Origin: Chrysomallon squamiferum
Taxonomy: Eukaryota; Mollusca; Gastropoda; Neomphalida; Peltospiridae
Assembly: GCA_012295275.1 (NCBI GenBank)
Contig: CM022665.1
Coordinates: forward strand, 31,736,957 to 31,800,956
Length of the DNA: 64,000 nucleotides
Reading direction: 5' to 3'
The notes beneath the pieces were generated by a model, which worked only from the letters and a program-made list of their open reading frames with translations, was not told the origin of the DNA and searched no databases. A program made the translations under genes and the position numbers. Position 1 is the first letter of the stretch. Each line of letters opens with the position of its first letter. Positions 29,701 to 40,559 of the stretch are shown piece after piece.

Positions 29701-32700
29701 TAACATAATCATAAGAAGTAAAGAAAAAAGTTAATTTATTTACATTGCAAGATTAATGTAAAAGAAAGAAACATGATTCCATACAAAGCTGTTGAAACAG
29801 CAACAACCATACTAGTGCATGTTACGGTATACAATAAATGGCACTTTAGTGTTAATCTATTTAAACTTAGCTGTACCTTCCTCAAAAAGAACCAACATCT
29901 TTTGTAGTGTCTGATACTGTGTTCTGGCATAAGCAGAAGGTAATGGATTCATCAAGATTGATCAATCAAATTACCCTCAGGCAAGTTAAGAATTTTATGT
30001 TTACATAAATGTAAATCAGTCATTACCATCAAGAATGATGAGGATACAACTGTATATGTGCACTATAGCACAATTTGGTAAATGGTTAATCACCACTAAA
30101 ATTATATACTTCAGACAGATAACAGATTAGAAAAAACACCTGGCAATACCTTTGCCAAAAAGGAAGGCCTGATATGAAACCTGCATGTTTATGCACACCT
30201 ACTTCCAAAAGATTTTCTTCCAGTAAAATGTGTTTGTTTTTTTAATATTTTATAAAATTAAAATAAACTTTTAAAAAAATAAGAAGAAAGAAAAGGAAAA
30301 AAGAAAAATATATGCATGTGCAGCTTGTTAAGTAATGGCCTGACCACTGGTAGGTATTTAAAGTGATAAACTTGAATCAAAGTCAAGTAGGGGTCCATTT
30401 AAGACTATGTATTGTAGATATTAAATATTTAAATACAACGATCCACATTTACAAGTAAATTTAAAACATATTGAATTCTGTCATGAATTAAAACAATATA
30501 TAATTATGTTGAAAGTTTGGTAATTTATTTTATTAATAAAATGAGAGCCTGAGTCATGACCCAAGTAACCTGATGTCCAGACAAAACCATGCAACACAAA
30601 AAAAGATTTACTGGAACCATTAGAATCAACAACTGAATCAAACTCCCCAGACAGGCTGCATGACATTGCTCACAACAGCACCTTTGGCGCTGGGCAAATA
30701 TAATGCCTATAGATCAATACACAACTGTCAAACATAGTTGAGAAAGCGCTCACAAAGCACATTTAATATCAATACTTTATCTAGCTTAACATCTAGAAAG
30801 AGGCAATAAAAATCTCTGGAGACAGAAAGAAAAATATGTATCATTTTTATGTTTCCACTTAGTGGTTGGAACAGTAATGCTGATACAATACTGTCTGGCG
30901 TATTTCTTTTGTAACAAGATGAATGAAAATGTATATATTCATGACCAGTCACCAGGAAAAAATCTGTGCCACTTCATATGAAAAAGTTTTATTTCTTACT
31001 CTAGCTGTATTAGTATGGCAGCAGCTACTTATAGTTAAATAAAACACTGCATATCCTTTCTGGTTTGTCTGTTCAGTGTAACTTCTGTCTAAACCCAGAC
31101 TAACCTTAAGATGTCTAAATAGTTGTAAGGGAAAAAAAAAGAAAAGAAAAAAAGACAATTTACATTTTCTGTATATCAGCAGTCTTCACACTATTCAGAA
31201 CATGATAATATAAAACAAGCAGGCATGTCTGGAATTTATATCTGTTACAAAATAAGAAATTTAAATGAATCCACATCCATTTCTTTCTGCAGCACATTAT
31301 ACATTATACACAATATAAATTTTATTATTATTATTATTTTTTTTAATTTACCAAAGAATTTTCCTAGGTGTTCTCTGTATATATATAAACACACACAAAC
31401 ACACATACATACATATATATATATATATATGAAAAAGCTATTAAATGTATTTTTAAAATAAATCATTGAATTATTATTACACGTATCATTATTTAAATTA
31501 CCCAAAACAAAATTTATTTGAAGACTACATTACATCATCAAAGTCAAATTTGCACATATAAAAGACCATTCATAACAATAACAAATGACTTAAAAGGTAA
31601 AATTGATTATCTGCTTTCTCCTTTGATGTTATTTCACTGGCTTAATTTCTTCCTTCAGGCTCTTCAATATACTTCCCCAATATAAATATATTATTTTAAC
31701 TGATATACAGGTCTGATTACAAAACATTACATCAAGGATTTATTGTGACCCTCAAGCCTTTAGACATTCTAGATGTGTGATCAATTTTCTATCAACAATG
31801 ATATTTGTACAAAAATAAATTTAAATAATAATAAATCATAATTCATAATGAAACAAAAAAATACATTTTTCTTTATCTTTTTTTTTTTTTTCACATGTTA
31901 AAGTAAGGTTTATAAGAGTTAAGTATAATTATCATATTTGATTAAAACAAATAAATCAATCACATTCTTTACTTGTTTTAATAACCAGTATGTAAGTTTG
32001 TGTTAGTACAAATTTTAATTAAAAGCAAAACAATTAATATATTTTTATAATAATTACAATGGTAATTATACATATCCATATAAAAATTGTGATGCAATAC
32101 GTAATTTTCCAGATCCAGTGGCTGATATTAAAATTATGTATTAATGACATCTAAATACACCTTTAATGCAAATTGATCTAAAATTCCTTCTTGCAATTTA
32201 TCATCATTAAGCACAAACATGAGTCAGCAGTCGATCAATGCATCCAAATGTCCTTTCTTACTATCATCTGATTACCAATTATTATAATTTTAACAGAAAT
32301 GTTCTAAATTGAAATTATTATTTTTCATAATCCTCCTTTTTCTTTATTTTTTGATCAAATGCAAAGTAAAAAAATTAAATCTAAATGACACAGGTTTATT
32401 CACATATGATGATTTACTACCTTTTCAACAAAATATTTTTATGACAGAGCTGAAGTGTTCAAATCCAAAAAACAGCTCTGCATTATTCAGCCACATGAAA
32501 ATGTCATTAAAGTTATTTCTAATCTCATTTTTCTTTCCATCAGTCAATAATGAAGTCAGAAATGACCAGTAATAAAATCAGTAAAATAACCTCGAGTTGT
32601 TTCTTGAAATGTCACTAGCAAAAGGCAATGTAATCTGAATGAATCAAACTTTATATGACAGAATTATTGTTATAAGAAAGGTCTTAATAATTAAATGTTG

Positions 32701-35700
32701 GCAATCATGTATATATATATATATATATAAAATGCAGGATATTTAAAAAAAAAAAAATGTAATTTAACTTATCTAAAAGGTACTAAAGACTCAGTAAAAA
32801 TAAAATAAACATAAAAAAGTATTGATTCTCTTGTCTTATGAGTGGTGGTTTTTAAATTGGTAGTGTGATGATTTAGTTTTCTATAAATCATTAAATGAAT
32901 ATAAATAATATTAAACTTTATGGTATGATGGTGTCCAAATGGATGTCAAGGATCTCCCTTTGGATTATAAAGTATAATCAAAAGCAATCGGTTATTATCA
33001 TAGTTTTGGTAAGATACTAATGAATGTAATTTATTGCATCCAAAATTATTAGCATCTGCTCTCCAGGTAAATGTTAAATATTTATGTTGTCAAAAGGTTT
33101 ATATACTGATTATATCATTATGAGTATGTGTGCCAAACACCACCATAATCTGAATGAATTTAATTAAGATATATGACAAAAACACATATTTCTATTTTAT
33201 TTCCGTATGTACAGTTAAAACAAAGAAAATTCTTTGAAAACAAAATTTCAGTTCAGGAATATTACAAAAAGTTGTTTTGCCATATCATGTTTATGATACA
33301 TGATATTATGAAGAATGTAAATGTAGTGGACATATACATTTACAGTTATAAATAAGAAGAGAAAAAAAATAACCATTAAAACAATTGGAGTTTTTAACTT
33401 TTTTTCAAATTTTTATATTTTTCTTCGAATTAGTATTTTACTTTTTAAAATCAGGATTATATCAACTTTCAAAAATATCAAACATACATACATATATGTG
33501 TCAAAGTTTTCAAACATGAAATTTACCATGCATTATAACAAAGTTGACAGTCAATATGATATAGAAAATCTTCTTTATTAACAATAAAGTAATATAATGG
33601 AGTTTTGTTCAGGGGAAGTCACAATTGGGCAACATGTGGTCCTGACAGGCATTAAACCTAAACTGAGTTATTAAACATAAATCCATAAGATGTATCAAAA
33701 GATATTAAATAAAAATGCTCAAAGGCACAAAAAGTCAATTTCGCAGAAAGAAAAAGGTTTAGTATAAGTATCTATGGTTTGGATATTGTAAACATTTTCT
33801 TTCAGTTATACCCATACAATATTTATAACTTTTTATTTCACATTCTTGTGTTGAATTATTTTAACAACAATGGTATAAATTTCAATTGACTACTAATAAT
33901 TTCAGGTCAGTTTTAGTCCCAATCTTGTTAAATAACTGTGTTATTTAAAATGTCTTTTAATCAGCATCATTTAAAATAAGCAGCAGTAACATTTTTTTAA
34001 TATCAGATTTTTTACAACAAAAAATTAATATGCAATTTTCCAGTGTTGACTGCTCTTTTAAATTAGTGTTATTAAGAAAAACACTGTCTCAATAACAATG
34101 TAGAGAACATAAAAAATCACATATAAACAAAAGTTTTAAATAAATCTATATGATAAAAATTTAATGGAAAAATAAAAATATACAGTTTAAACATTTACTA
34201 GTTAATCTCCCATATATTTCTGTAAAGTATCAGTTGCCACTGTCAAGGTGATAAGCACTGGAAAGAAAGGTTTATCGGATGATTTACATGACAGTTTCTA
34301 ATTGATGATGTCTTTCCTAACCTTCCCAGTGGTCAAGTTGTCTATGGTTTTTGTATTGTTATCAGTAGTTGGCTTAATCTCAGGACCCACTCTATCACCA
34401 GAGCCATCAACTGCTGGTTCTCAGATCTGACACCTAACATAGTTATAGCATACACTGATGAAGTGTTGAACTGCTGGAATGTCTGATTCAGGTCCTCTAC
34501 CAGTATGGCATACAAAATATTTTGGCCAATATAAAATAAGGTCAGTTTGTTAAACTATGTGCAATTTTAACTGTTACAAAAAGGAAAAAATAAAATAATA
34601 AATACAAATTATATTATTTTTATTACAAGTAATATACTATACAAATAAAAATGATGTAATTTAAATATAAGTATGCCTTGAATATGTTTCTTTATCTGTT
34701 TGCTTATACAACCCATAAAAATATCCTTGAAGATTAGCTTACTGTACACCTTACCATAAATGAAAAGAATGTATCTCATCCTTCAGTATACCAGTCACTA
34801 GGCATTTGAACACTTACAAGGCCTGTCTTGTAATTAGTCAGCAATCTAGCCACTGTGTTATAGCACTTAAGAAAAATATTATTTTCATAACATTTGTATT
34901 AAATCATCAAGACTTAACTGTTATAAAACTTTTAAACCTTCAACTAAAGTTTTAACATGAAAAGTTGGGTTTACATAGAAAAAGAGAAAAAGAAGCTGTC
35001 ACTAAGTATATAAATGCCATATAAATGATATAATGCATCTTTTTTATTTTTATATCTCAAAGTGTTATCATTAATTGTGTAGCAAATGACAATCCATTTC
35101 TATCTTAACATCTGAGAGGTCAGAAACAGCTATACTTAGTAACTGACCTGCGGTCAAGAGATTTAATTACACAAACATTTTCTCTCCAGTTTCCTCAGCA
35201 TAAATGGATGCTGAATGCAGATGAATACAAGATGACTGGACCAAAGAGAATACTCTTCATTGTTAACTATTTCAATATTGATGCAGCTGAAACATATAGG
35301 CTACTTGTTACAAAGCAGTTACCTCACTGCAAAGCACCCAAGTTAGTGTCAGATATCGAAATTATTACTATTTTTTTAATTTTAAATACTTTTAAATATG
35401 AAATATGTAGTGTTCAGACAGTTTGATTCAAAAACAAGAATCAGGGCTGTGGATATCTTTATATTATAAAATGTAAATATTTTAATGGCCAAAGCAATAA
35501 TTCCAAATAATTACCAACACTGTTTGAAGAACAGGGGGGAAAAAATCCTAGTGCTGTTTTTTGGTACAGCTGCACAATTTGGCAAATGTACAAGACAAGA
35601 AAAACAAATGATTGTCAGCAGTTCTGACAAATAATCATGGAATATTTAGAAATTTGCAAGGTAAGGAAGATTAAATCTACTAACACAAAATATGCCAATG

Positions 35701-38044
35701 TTTACACATGTAAAATTAAAAAAATATATATATATTTATATATTTTATTTTTCAGAGCAGTTTTTTTTTCCAGTTTTGTATGACTTAACAATGATGAGTC
35801 AGATATGTAGGCACGCCATCCTTTCCTGTTGTAAAGTAAAAAATACTTGATTATATATATCACAATTTAATTTTATGTAAGGTCACTGAATACTGCATTT
35901 ATGTAGTGGATTTGTTTAAATTTTAAATTGATATTCAAGTGTAAGGGTCATACTGACAATAAAAGCAGCCATTATAAATGTATACTGATCAACACATACA
36001 AACAACTATAAGACTGAAAATACAAGTCTCTGTTATTATATAATATTGTTTTTTTGGTTCAGAACAAATTGTTGCATAGAAAAAAAAATGTATCACCTGA
36101 CAGGGCCCCCTGGGGGCACTCAATACCTGATGAGTAGACATATTACTCACATTGTCACAGGTGTTATTGGTACAAATGGCATAGCCTTTGTGATTACTAC
36201 ATGTTACATAATCATTACTGAAATGTTATATACTCAAGTTAAATATGCATCAAAAATATAATCTACAATAAAAAAATTCAAGCTGTAGATGTAAAAACCA
36301 CAGACAGATAAATTAAGTTCACTTCAAATAAAATCATTAGATTTTTAAAAACAATATAAATGTATGTTATTTAATATACTTTAGTATTAGTGATATCAGT
36401 TAGCATGAAAACCTGTGGAAGCATGTATTTCTTTAATTTGTTTGTTGTACATTTAAATTTTTTATATTTTTCCAGTCAGCATCTGGACATCATTAATATC
36501 AGGTATTCTAAATTATGGATTATGTAGACATCACTACAGGTGAAATTGCTGTAAATTCAATTTCCATTTGGGTGAAATTGCCATTCATTCATGTGCAACT
36601 AGACACTGTTTAAAACGATTATATCATTAAAACACACAAATGTGTGAATTACTTTAAAAAAAGTAAAAAAAAAAGTAAAAAGTAAAGTCTTATTATTTCC
36701 ATCTTTTAGTTATTGTACATGATTTGTGTCTATCATTACCTGTGAGCTGTTTCATTTTAAATAATAATTTCAAATATCCATTTTCTTTATTACAGATGAT
36801 GTTAATTAGCAATTTATACGAGCATTGTCAACAGAGAATTATTTAATCTGCTTGAGTATGATAGCCTCCAAAACTGCAGTTATGATCAAAAGTTGATAAC
36901 TAAATGAATCATTGTGTATACACAATCAGACAGGACGAATAATAATTTAGCATTTGGTCATTAGCTTTAAAGGATGCATTTGGTATAAAATGCATGTCCA
37001 AGTCATCATTTGCATTCGAATACATACATACTTCGATTCAATGGTGGTAAGTATTTTGTTCATTCATTGATGATAAAATTTATTTTGGTGTATCTGTTAA
37101 TAACTCTTGTGTAGTTACGGTAAAAAATATTTTAAAATTGTATGTGTACCATCAACATTCTCCTTAGTATTATCTGAAAAACCATTATTGTAATTTGTGG
37201 TAATGTATTAACAATTTCATTTTTATAGTTAATGTCGTAATAGTCAAATTTTTCAATGACACTCTGAAACACATTATTGTAAATTTACATATGAAGTAGT
37301 CTATATCATTATCAATTATCATTATGATTAATTCAGTAACTTAATAAATTCCATAATAAAATCTCAGGACACTGTCCTAAAAAATTAAAGAGTAGGTGGA
37401 TCAAATCATCAAGCAAGCTTATCTCAATCTTTGTAACAGATATGAATCACCAATTAATTATTATTATAATTCATAATATTCTAACAGTAATAGTAATAGT
37501 AATACCCTTTCTGAAGTACAGATATTACTGGTTAGCCTACTGCTCACTGTAAAAAAACAAATATTCAGATTATATAATACAGTCATATGAAACACTTATT
37601 TCTACTTACAGATGTTGTATATGGCGGACTGGACAAATCGATTTCATCTTGATAAAGCTTGTTTTGTAGAATATGTTTAAGTTGAATCTTTGGAAAAGTC
37701 AACAAAGTCGATTTTCCGACATCGTATGCTTCAGTGTCGATAATCGGCGGAGAACTAGGTGCCGGACCCAGCTCTGCAAAAAGTGGATTTTCATCTTCGT
37801 AACCATTCTGCGTCGTATCTTCCAATGTGAAATACACAGCTGTCCCTCCTTCCTCTTTGAGAATTCTCACTGCCCGCAGTAATTTCTCCCTGTGGTCTTT
37901 TTTGGCGACACCAATCGCGTCTAAATCTGCTTCTCCTATCTGTTTGCAGACTTCCAAATCGTCATATCCATTGTCGAGAAATGACTGAGTATAATGAACA
38001 AGATTTACGGACCTTAACCATCCTTCTACAATGTTGTCTGCCAT
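942..38044 (-). CDS. SASH1-family scaffold gene with SAMD5-like N-terminal SAM domain, 5' part (3' end outside window)
   Basis: Partial gene read right to left. The coding exons are 37610-38044, 13045-13179, 10910-11008, 9933-9997, 5438-5481, 2033-2146 and 942-1060; all have GT/AG borders and phases that agree (0, 0, 0, 2, 1, 1, 0), giving 337 codons with no stop. Residues 1-70 form a SAM domain (NGYDDLEVCKQIGEADLDAI) nearly identical in its core to vertebrate SAMD5. The later exons match the SASH1 N-terminal half: a helical segment with DVWDRLEELWHLA, a Lys/Ser-rich basic stretch, and SDITMSADDRIALMVMVKEG, which corresponds to the SASH1 segment beginning [19 protein letters not shown]. SASH1 is a cytoplasmic SAM/SH3 signalling scaffold. 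The SH3 and C-terminal SAM exons should lie left of position 1. I recognise the family with confidence; splicing of the first exon to the rest is inferred from matching phases and not proven. Confidence 0.85.
1061..2032 (-). other. Intron of the SASH1-like gene
   Basis: AT-rich intronic sequence; I see nothing in it beyond short A/T tracts. Confidence 0.75.
2033..2146 (-). CDS. SASH1-like exon with basic Lys/Ser-rich motif
   Basis: TTTATTTCAG and GTATTTTT flank 114 nt, phase 1-1, encoding DVKSHSENSGKKSSGIGKFL and then RNLGIRKSGRKSSFKQNS. It corresponds in position and character to the SASH1 stretch KSNSEDSS...KKKNKYFWQNFRKN, a Ser-rich part followed by a basic aromatic helix, and may hold a nuclear-localisation or phosphorylation motif. 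The plus-strand open frame at 1894-2136 is its shadow. Confidence 0.85.
4316..4351 (-). CDS. Possible 36-nt cassette exon of the SASH1-like gene
   Basis: CTTTTCAACAG and GTATTAGG flank 36 nt that read GMCCIFTRKVIQ in the phase required between the exons at 5438 and 2033. Because it is phase 1 on both sides it may be included or skipped. The peptide has no known match and is unusually Cys-rich for this region, so it may be chance. Confidence 0.28.
4558..4615. repeat. (AAT)n microsatellite
   Basis: About 19 perfect AAT units on the plus strand. It is the inverse complement of the (ATT)n tract at 5280, so the pair could fold as a hairpin in the intron transcript. Confidence 0.95.
5280..5328. 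repeat. (ATT)n microsatellite
   Basis: About 16 perfect ATT units. Confidence 0.95.
5438..5481 (-). CDS. SASH1-like exon 5 (44-nt microexon)
   Basis: Bounded by CTTTTTCAG and GTATTTGA. It completes the split Arg codon and encodes HDNYAMQDYVPVDG, ending in phase 1 (G|). The tyrosines in NYAMQDY could be phosphorylation sites, which is inference only. The acceptor of exon 2033-2146 joins in phase 1 to give VDG followed by DVKSHSENSG. Confidence 0.75.
5482..9932 (-). other. Intron of the SASH1-like gene
   Basis: Contains an (ATT)n end at its left side and two GC-richer patches (about 6960-7230 and 8040-8990) in otherwise AT-rich DNA. No exon with good splice sites was recognised. Confidence 0.7.
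9933..9997 (-). CDS. SASH1-like exon 4 (65 nt, ends in phase 2)
   Basis: Bounded by TTTGTAG and GTAAAATT. It encodes PNTSHIDRYPSLQHQLQGVP and a Ser, then splits an AG|A arginine codon with the next exon. The residues are polar and probably disordered. It is called from splice signals and exact phase continuity; I see no known motif. Confidence 0.72.
9998..10909 (-). other. Intron of the SASH1-like gene
   Basis: A GC-richer patch at about 10200-10440 stands out. No exon or repeat family was recognised. Confidence 0.7.
10910..11008 (-). CDS. SASH1-like exon 3 (33 codons, phase 0-0)
   Basis: Bounded by TTTCCAG and GTAAGTTC. It encodes a Ser/Pro/Gly-rich, probably disordered segment (TLCRSPMHSIYGGSNHYG and onward, ending PPPLPSCLP). 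It has no vertebrate match that I recognise; it is assigned to the gene from its strand, splice sites and phase continuity with both neighbours. A plus-strand open frame over the same bases (10891-11100) is a shadow. Confidence 0.75.
11009..13044 (-). other. Intron of the SASH1-like gene
   Basis: AT-rich; holds a poly(T) tract with a short (ATTT)n run at 12363-12420. Nothing else recognised. Confidence 0.7.
12363..12420. repeat. Poly(T) and (ATTT)n tract
   Basis: An uninterrupted T run of about 25 bases, followed by short ATTT repeats. Confidence 0.9.
13045..13179 (-). CDS. SASH1-like exon 2 (45 codons, phase 0-0)
   Basis: Acceptor TTTGTAG and donor GTTAGT flank 135 nt encoding DFSLCQSSLTALAVKYASEL, then a helix with THFADVWDRLEELWHLAREY. 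The pattern (small residue, LA..YA, then F.DV..R.EEL) parallels human SASH1 residues around [20 protein letters not shown]. Length and phase are symmetric, so skipping this exon would keep the frame. Confidence 0.88.
19560..19603. repeat. Poly(A)-TTTGGCCGC-poly(T) tract
   Basis: About 22 A, then TTTGGCCGC, then 10 T. The arms are self-complementary around a GGCC core. Confidence 0.9.
20718..20745. repeat. (AC)n microsatellite
   Basis: About 13 AC units in intronic DNA. Confidence 0.93.
22240..22350 (-). repeat. Degenerate copy of the mollusc-type interspersed repeat
   Basis: On the minus strand it reads, with gaps, CATTTACAAACCATTG, then ACAGGCTGGAATTAGAAATA and TAGCCAATGG. This parallels a repeat I recall from gastropod DNA (GATATACCAGTCGTGG, then CACTGGCTGGAACGAGAAAT and AGCCCAATGG). 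It is an old, diverged copy. The family name is not known to me. Confidence 0.55.
27973..27995. repeat. Poly(A) tract
   Basis: About 23 A followed by an A/G-rich stretch to about 28026. Confidence 0.9.
31378..31430. repeat. Compound (TA)/(CA)/(TACA) microsatellite
   Basis: Alternating AT, AC and ACAT units in the first intron. Confidence 0.9.
32709..32729. repeat. (TA)n microsatellite
   Basis: About 10 TA units. Confidence 0.9.
34780..34860 (+). repeat. Possible further copy of the mollusc-type repeat
   Basis: GTATACCAGTCACTAGGCA at 34786-34804 differs at one base from a unit of the tandem array at 46.6 kb. The similarity fades beyond that core, so the call is tentative. Confidence 0.35.
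37610..38044 (-). CDS. First coding exon: N-terminal SAM domain plus conserved PY-type motif
   Basis: Codes for 145 residues starting MADNIVEGWLRSVNLVHYTQ. The SAM domain spans residues 3-70. After a short acidic linker comes FPKIQLKHILQNKLYQDEID followed by LSSPPYT. This matches the end of vertebrate SAMD5 (a YPKLKLKI...KLVRDGIHLSKPPYS pattern) and a related segment near the C-terminus of SASH1. The donor is TCT|GTAAGT in phase 0. The start is the only ATG compatible with the domain edge and lies just downstream of a CpG-rich promoter. If the donor is not used, the frame runs eight codons further to a stop at 37583, giving a 153-residue protein of SAMD5 size. Confidence 0.93.
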
Positions 38045-38260
38045 TGCTGACGTTATTAAATTTTACATGTGCGAGTAGTACACAAAACGATGCTTACTAA
38101 ACGACCCATTTTCTCACAACCACTGCCACTCGCCTACTCTCAATAGACAGAAACCTGCAAGAAACGATGACTGAGAGATTATGCGCGCGCATCTAGTAGG
38201 CGTGACGTCAGGTTCCGCGGTCTATTTTGGTACCCATTTTCTCAAAACAAATCCACGTGT
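38045..38260 (-). promoter_or_regulatory. CpG-rich promoter of the SASH1-like gene with CRE
   Basis: This short stretch, together with the first exon, is the only part of the window dense in CpG; the surroundings are CpG-poor and about three quarters AT. It contains the full palindromic CRE TGACGTCA at 38203-38210, a half site TGACGTTA near 38048, the palindrome ATGCGCGCGCAT at 38181-38192 (NRF1-like) and CCGCGG at 38216-38221. No TATA box is visible, as expected for a CpG-type promoter. Confidence 0.65.
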
Positions 38261-38416
38261 TTTTATACGTAAACATAAAATATTTGGAGATCTGGATGTA
38301 TCACAAGAAAAAAGAATCTCAAGAAAAATTAAACAAAAATGCCACATTACATTGAATCAATAATAATAATAAGTAAATAAGGATGTAATGTTAAACTGTT
38401 ATTAGTAAATTTAGGT

Positions 38417-38424
38417 TATTATTA

Positions 38425-38488
<64 letters not shown>
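38417..38488. repeat. (ATT)n microsatellite upstream of the SASH1-like promoter
   Basis: About 23 nearly perfect ATT units about 160 bp upstream of the CpG-rich promoter. Confidence 0.95.
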
Positions 38489-38489
<1 letters not shown>

Positions 38490-40559
38490 AATGAACTATA
38501 TACATATATAAACAACATCAACAATAAAAAACTGAAGCAAAAATATTTGTTATGATACAGTATTTGTATTTTGTTAATGATGATGATAATGATATAATTC
38601 TTAAATTGTTATTTTGTTTTTCCATGTTAATAGTAGGTAGTAGTAGTAGTACCAGCCAAACAGTAACCGAGAATTATGATAAATAAATATTTCCACACTG
38701 ATTTCTACTTACAAAATTTATAATCTATTATTATTATTATTATTATTATTATTTGTTTTTTTCTTTGTTTCCTTTTGTTTCCACTATTTTTCTCATTTTT
38801 CAGTCTGTTATGATTCCTAAATGAAGATTTAGATTTAGAATATATATATATATATATCAGACCATTAGTAACAGTAAGCTAGGACACAGTTCTGCTGACA
38901 GTAGACAACAGTTTCGAGAGCTATACAGAGAAGAAAGTAAATTATTTTAAAAGAGAATATTCCACAAGTGGCCTCCCCTTAACACTGGACACTGGCACAG
39001 ATGTTCTTTGCTCTACCTTTCCTCTGTGTATGTTAACAAACAAATATTTTTTATATTTTATTATTATTATTGTACTAAATGACACATTTATCATTGCTTG
39101 TAGATACACTACAGTATATTTATGTGGTGAAAACATGATGTGTCTGGAATGTATCTGTACCAAACCACTGGAGTGCTGGATTTTTCAGAATTGTGGAAAC
39201 ATGCTAAATATATACTTAAAATATAAAAATAAATAATAAAAAGTAAAGAATGAAACTGTACTTAACAGCTACAAACTAATCACTTTTAAAACAAAGTCTG
39301 TTTGATCTTTATTAATTTATTAAAATACCTGAATTTATTAAAATACCTGTACTGTGTATAATATAAAGGATAAAAATTAAACAAAGACAATTAAAGAACA
39401 AAATTTTATTTAATAAATGCAGGTACAAATTAATACATTTCTTAATCCACTTAATATTCACAAAATACCAGCACAGTATATAGAACGAAAATTAAAGGAA
39501 AACAAATATAGAACATAATTTATTTAACTGTTACTCAGTCACCTGTACAGTTATATAATAATGATTTATTGTGAGAGAATCACCTGTATACAGCAAGAGT
39601 CTCACTTAAACTGGTGCCATGCAACAATGAGGTCAACATATGCCGAGCACCCCCTGTATTTCCCAAGGATTGTAATCATAATTTAAATATATTTCTGAAT
39701 GAAGATAAACTTAAATTATTGCTATCCATTGACTTACGTCATTAAGTGTACATTTTCACTTAAAACTGATTGATGTAATAATTAATAAATTATTAGAAAT
39801 GTCAACATTCTTTTTTTTTCTTTCTTTTTTTCCTTAACAATAATAAATATAATAAATATAAACAATATAAATTTTTACAATTCAGTATCAATTTATATAT
39901 AAAAATAGATATATTTTTGTTATTGTTGTTTGAAAGAAGATTTTTTTTTTTTTTAGTTTTTATATTTTCATGTCAGTGTGACATAATCATATCAACTCTG
40001 AAGTTCATTTAGATTCATGTTAAACTTTTTTGATGTGAAGTTGCCAGGAGTAATCTCCCTTATATAATATTGTGCATCATGACAAGTTAATTTTTCAAGA
40101 CCTGATATTTAAAATCATAATAAAAACAAAATAAATAAATAATATGGCAGGAAGTCATTTTATTATTAATTTCATTATGTGTTTGTAGATTTCTGGGATG
40201 ATGGTGCTTATAAAAGTATAAAGCAGAGAAGCTTCCAGATGAAGATTTTTAAAAATAAAAGTAAATATTTATTTATTAATTTAGTTATATTTTTTATTTT
40301 TTTTATTTTTTTATTTATTTGTCTTTTTTCTTTCCTTTTCTTTTTTTTTAATTATTATTATTTTTTAAACAAATCTTATTTATCTTTTTTTGTTTTTTGT
40401 TTTTGCCATATGGTTTTATTTGCCTGTTTTACTATTGGAAACAGATTTGTGATAAAAGCTAATCCAAATATTGTATTCTTCTCTTGAATTTCCATTTATT
40501 GTGTACATCTCTCCCAATTCAGCTGAGAAATCTTATTAATAATATTACATTTCCAGTAC

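Larger units (their letters stand above)
13180..37609 (-). other. 24.4-kb first coding intron of the SASH1-like gene
   Basis: Lies between the SAM-domain exon and the SASH1-like exons. It contains microsatellites, poly(A) tracts, one degenerate copy of the mollusc-type interspersed repeat near 22250-22350, a C-rich tract at 16541, and several patches of 200-350 bp with clearly higher GC content. I found no convincing nested gene; the open frames here are short, unspliceable or low-complexity. Confidence 0.7.

Noticed and set aside
35110-35426. Plus-strand frame open for about 105 codons in intron 1
   Set aside because: I recognise no motif. A frame of this length is expected about once by chance in 64 kb of six-frame sequence at this composition.
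40179-40487. 102-residue Phe/Leu-rich open frame
   Set aside because: Arises from T-rich low-complexity DNA; not a credible membrane protein gene.
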